Shown piece after piece: positions 63,433 to 64,000 of a stretch of 64,000 nucleotides of DNA. The stretch is from NCBI RefSeq assembly GCF_015221875.1, contig NZ_JACYGY010000001.1:3202501-3266500 (forward strand), read 5' to 3'. Position 1 is the first letter of the stretch; each line of letters opens with the position of its first letter. Origin of the DNA: Dyadobacter subterraneus (lineage in GTDB: Bacteria; Bacteroidota; Bacteroidia; Cytophagales; Spirosomataceae). Made by a program: the position numbers and the translations under genes. The notes under the pieces were generated by a model. It was not told the origin of the DNA and searched no databases. It worked only from the letters and a program-made list of their open reading frames with translations.

Positions 63433-64000
63433 ATGAAATTATTACTAAAATATTTAAGCCGATACAAAGGGCTTATCCTTCTCGCGCTGTTACTTGCTGC
63501 TATAAACCAGATCTTTTCGCTTCTAAATCCTTACATTTTAGGAAACGTACTGATCGATCCTTTTGCCAATAAAGCGCAGTATTTCCGTGACAAAGGCCTG
63601 GGCAATGAATTTTTCCGTGGTATTACCATGGGTTTGCTTATGATCATAGGCGCTGCCATGGTTTCGCGTATAGCCAAGGCTTTTCAGGATTATGTCGTCA
63701 ACGTGGTCATTCAGAAATTTGGTGCTGATTTATATACCGACGGGCTGCGTCACGCATTGCGCCTGCCCTACCAGGATTTTGAAGATCAGAGAAGTGGTGA
63801 GACTTTATCCGTATTACAAAAAGTACGCGCAGATTGTGAAAAATTCATTACCAACTTCGTCAACGTACTTTTTGCGACATTGGTAGGTATTGTTTTTGTT
63901 ACCATCGTAGCTTTTAAACTTAGCCCGATGCTGCCGGTCATTTATTTAATTGGCTCCGTCGTACTGGCTTTACTGACAAGTATTTTAAGCCGGAAAATAA
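63433..64000 (+). CDS. ABC exporter, transmembrane domain (3' end beyond window)
   Basis: An open frame of 189 codons from the ATG at 63433 to the window edge. It starts MKLLLKYLSRYKGLILLALL and goes on with LLAAINQIFSLLNPYILGNVLID, the first part of a type-1 ABC exporter membrane domain; LPYQDFEDQRSGETLSVLQKVRADCEKF is the typical coupling segment after helix 2, and two further helices follow (ATLVGIVFVTIVAF; LPVIYLIGSVVLALLTSIL). The nucleotide-binding domain should follow outside the window. It probably exports a lipid, peptide or drug; substrate not evident. Confidence 0.9.
   Translation, partial: MKLLLKYLSRYKGLILLALLLAAINQIFSLLNPYILGNVLIDPFANKAQYFRDKGLGNEFFRGITMGLLMIIGAAMVSRIAKAFQDYVVNVVIQKFGADLYTDGLRHALRLPYQDFEDQRSGETLSVLQKVRADCEKFITNFVNVLFATLVGIVFVTIVAFKLSPMLPVIYLIGSVVLALLTSILSRKI

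Overview
The window looks like a chromosomal segment of a Bacteroidota bacterium, probably of the order Cytophagales; a Dyadobacter-like genus is a guess. Support comes from a SusC/SusD pair behind an ECF sigma factor and a FecR-like membrane protein, promoters with the Bacteroidota -7 box TAnnTTTG (for example at 14255, 37132, 52622, 59034 and 61145), weak Shine-Dalgarno signals, a primary sigma factor of only 287 residues without region 1.1, menaquinone synthesis, and an HU/CCDC81-SPOR protein. No insertion sequence, CRISPR array, rRNA or prophage was seen. One tRNA is present.

Layout. 1-345: end-clipped GNAT acetyltransferase. 346-1708: gene-poor DNA with four related terminator-like hairpins. 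1709-3943: fused trehalose-6-phosphate synthase/phosphatase. 4018-8795 (minus): small unknown protein, then a cassette of M19 dipeptidase, D-threonine aldolase/D-serine dehydratase-like enzyme, RidA and GntP-family permease, best read as D-amino-acid use. 9200-13346: gyrA and a secreted TPR protein. 13648-14065: worn toxin-antitoxin remnant. 14284-23012: two-component system with a nitrilase-family gene between regulator and kinase, then a CzcCBA-type divalent-metal RND efflux set with a DUF190 gene.

23106-35214 (minus): ECF sigma, short FecR-like protein, SusC, SusD, PVC-type cytochrome c protein, ThuA-like protein and two tandem TIM-barrel isomerase-like proteins. This resembles a glycan or sugar-derivative uptake locus without a recognisable glycoside hydrolase. 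36080-40580: small regulator-enzyme pairs (aldo/keto reductase with HxlR; TetX-like monooxygenase with TetR) and an orphan XRE regulator behind a cluster of palindromes.

40880-61243 is mainly housekeeping: dapD, gap, trmB, folC, a TonB-like protein, a cell-envelope operon (large TPR protein, outer-membrane barrel, SPOR protein), menD, the primary sigma factor, pnp, rpsO, an LptF/LptG-type permease, a START-like protein and tRNA-Met. 61526-64000: Crp/Fnr regulator, PRISE-type short-chain reductase, and the start of an ABC exporter cut by the window edge.

The most interesting points are the repeated terminator array at the left end, the D-amino-acid cassette, the nitrilase inside a two-component operon, the FecR-like protein that lacks its periplasmic domain, the TetX-like enzyme with altered drug-contact positions, and the toxin fragment fused out of frame to its antitoxin gene. 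All functional statements are from reading the sequence; no search was run.
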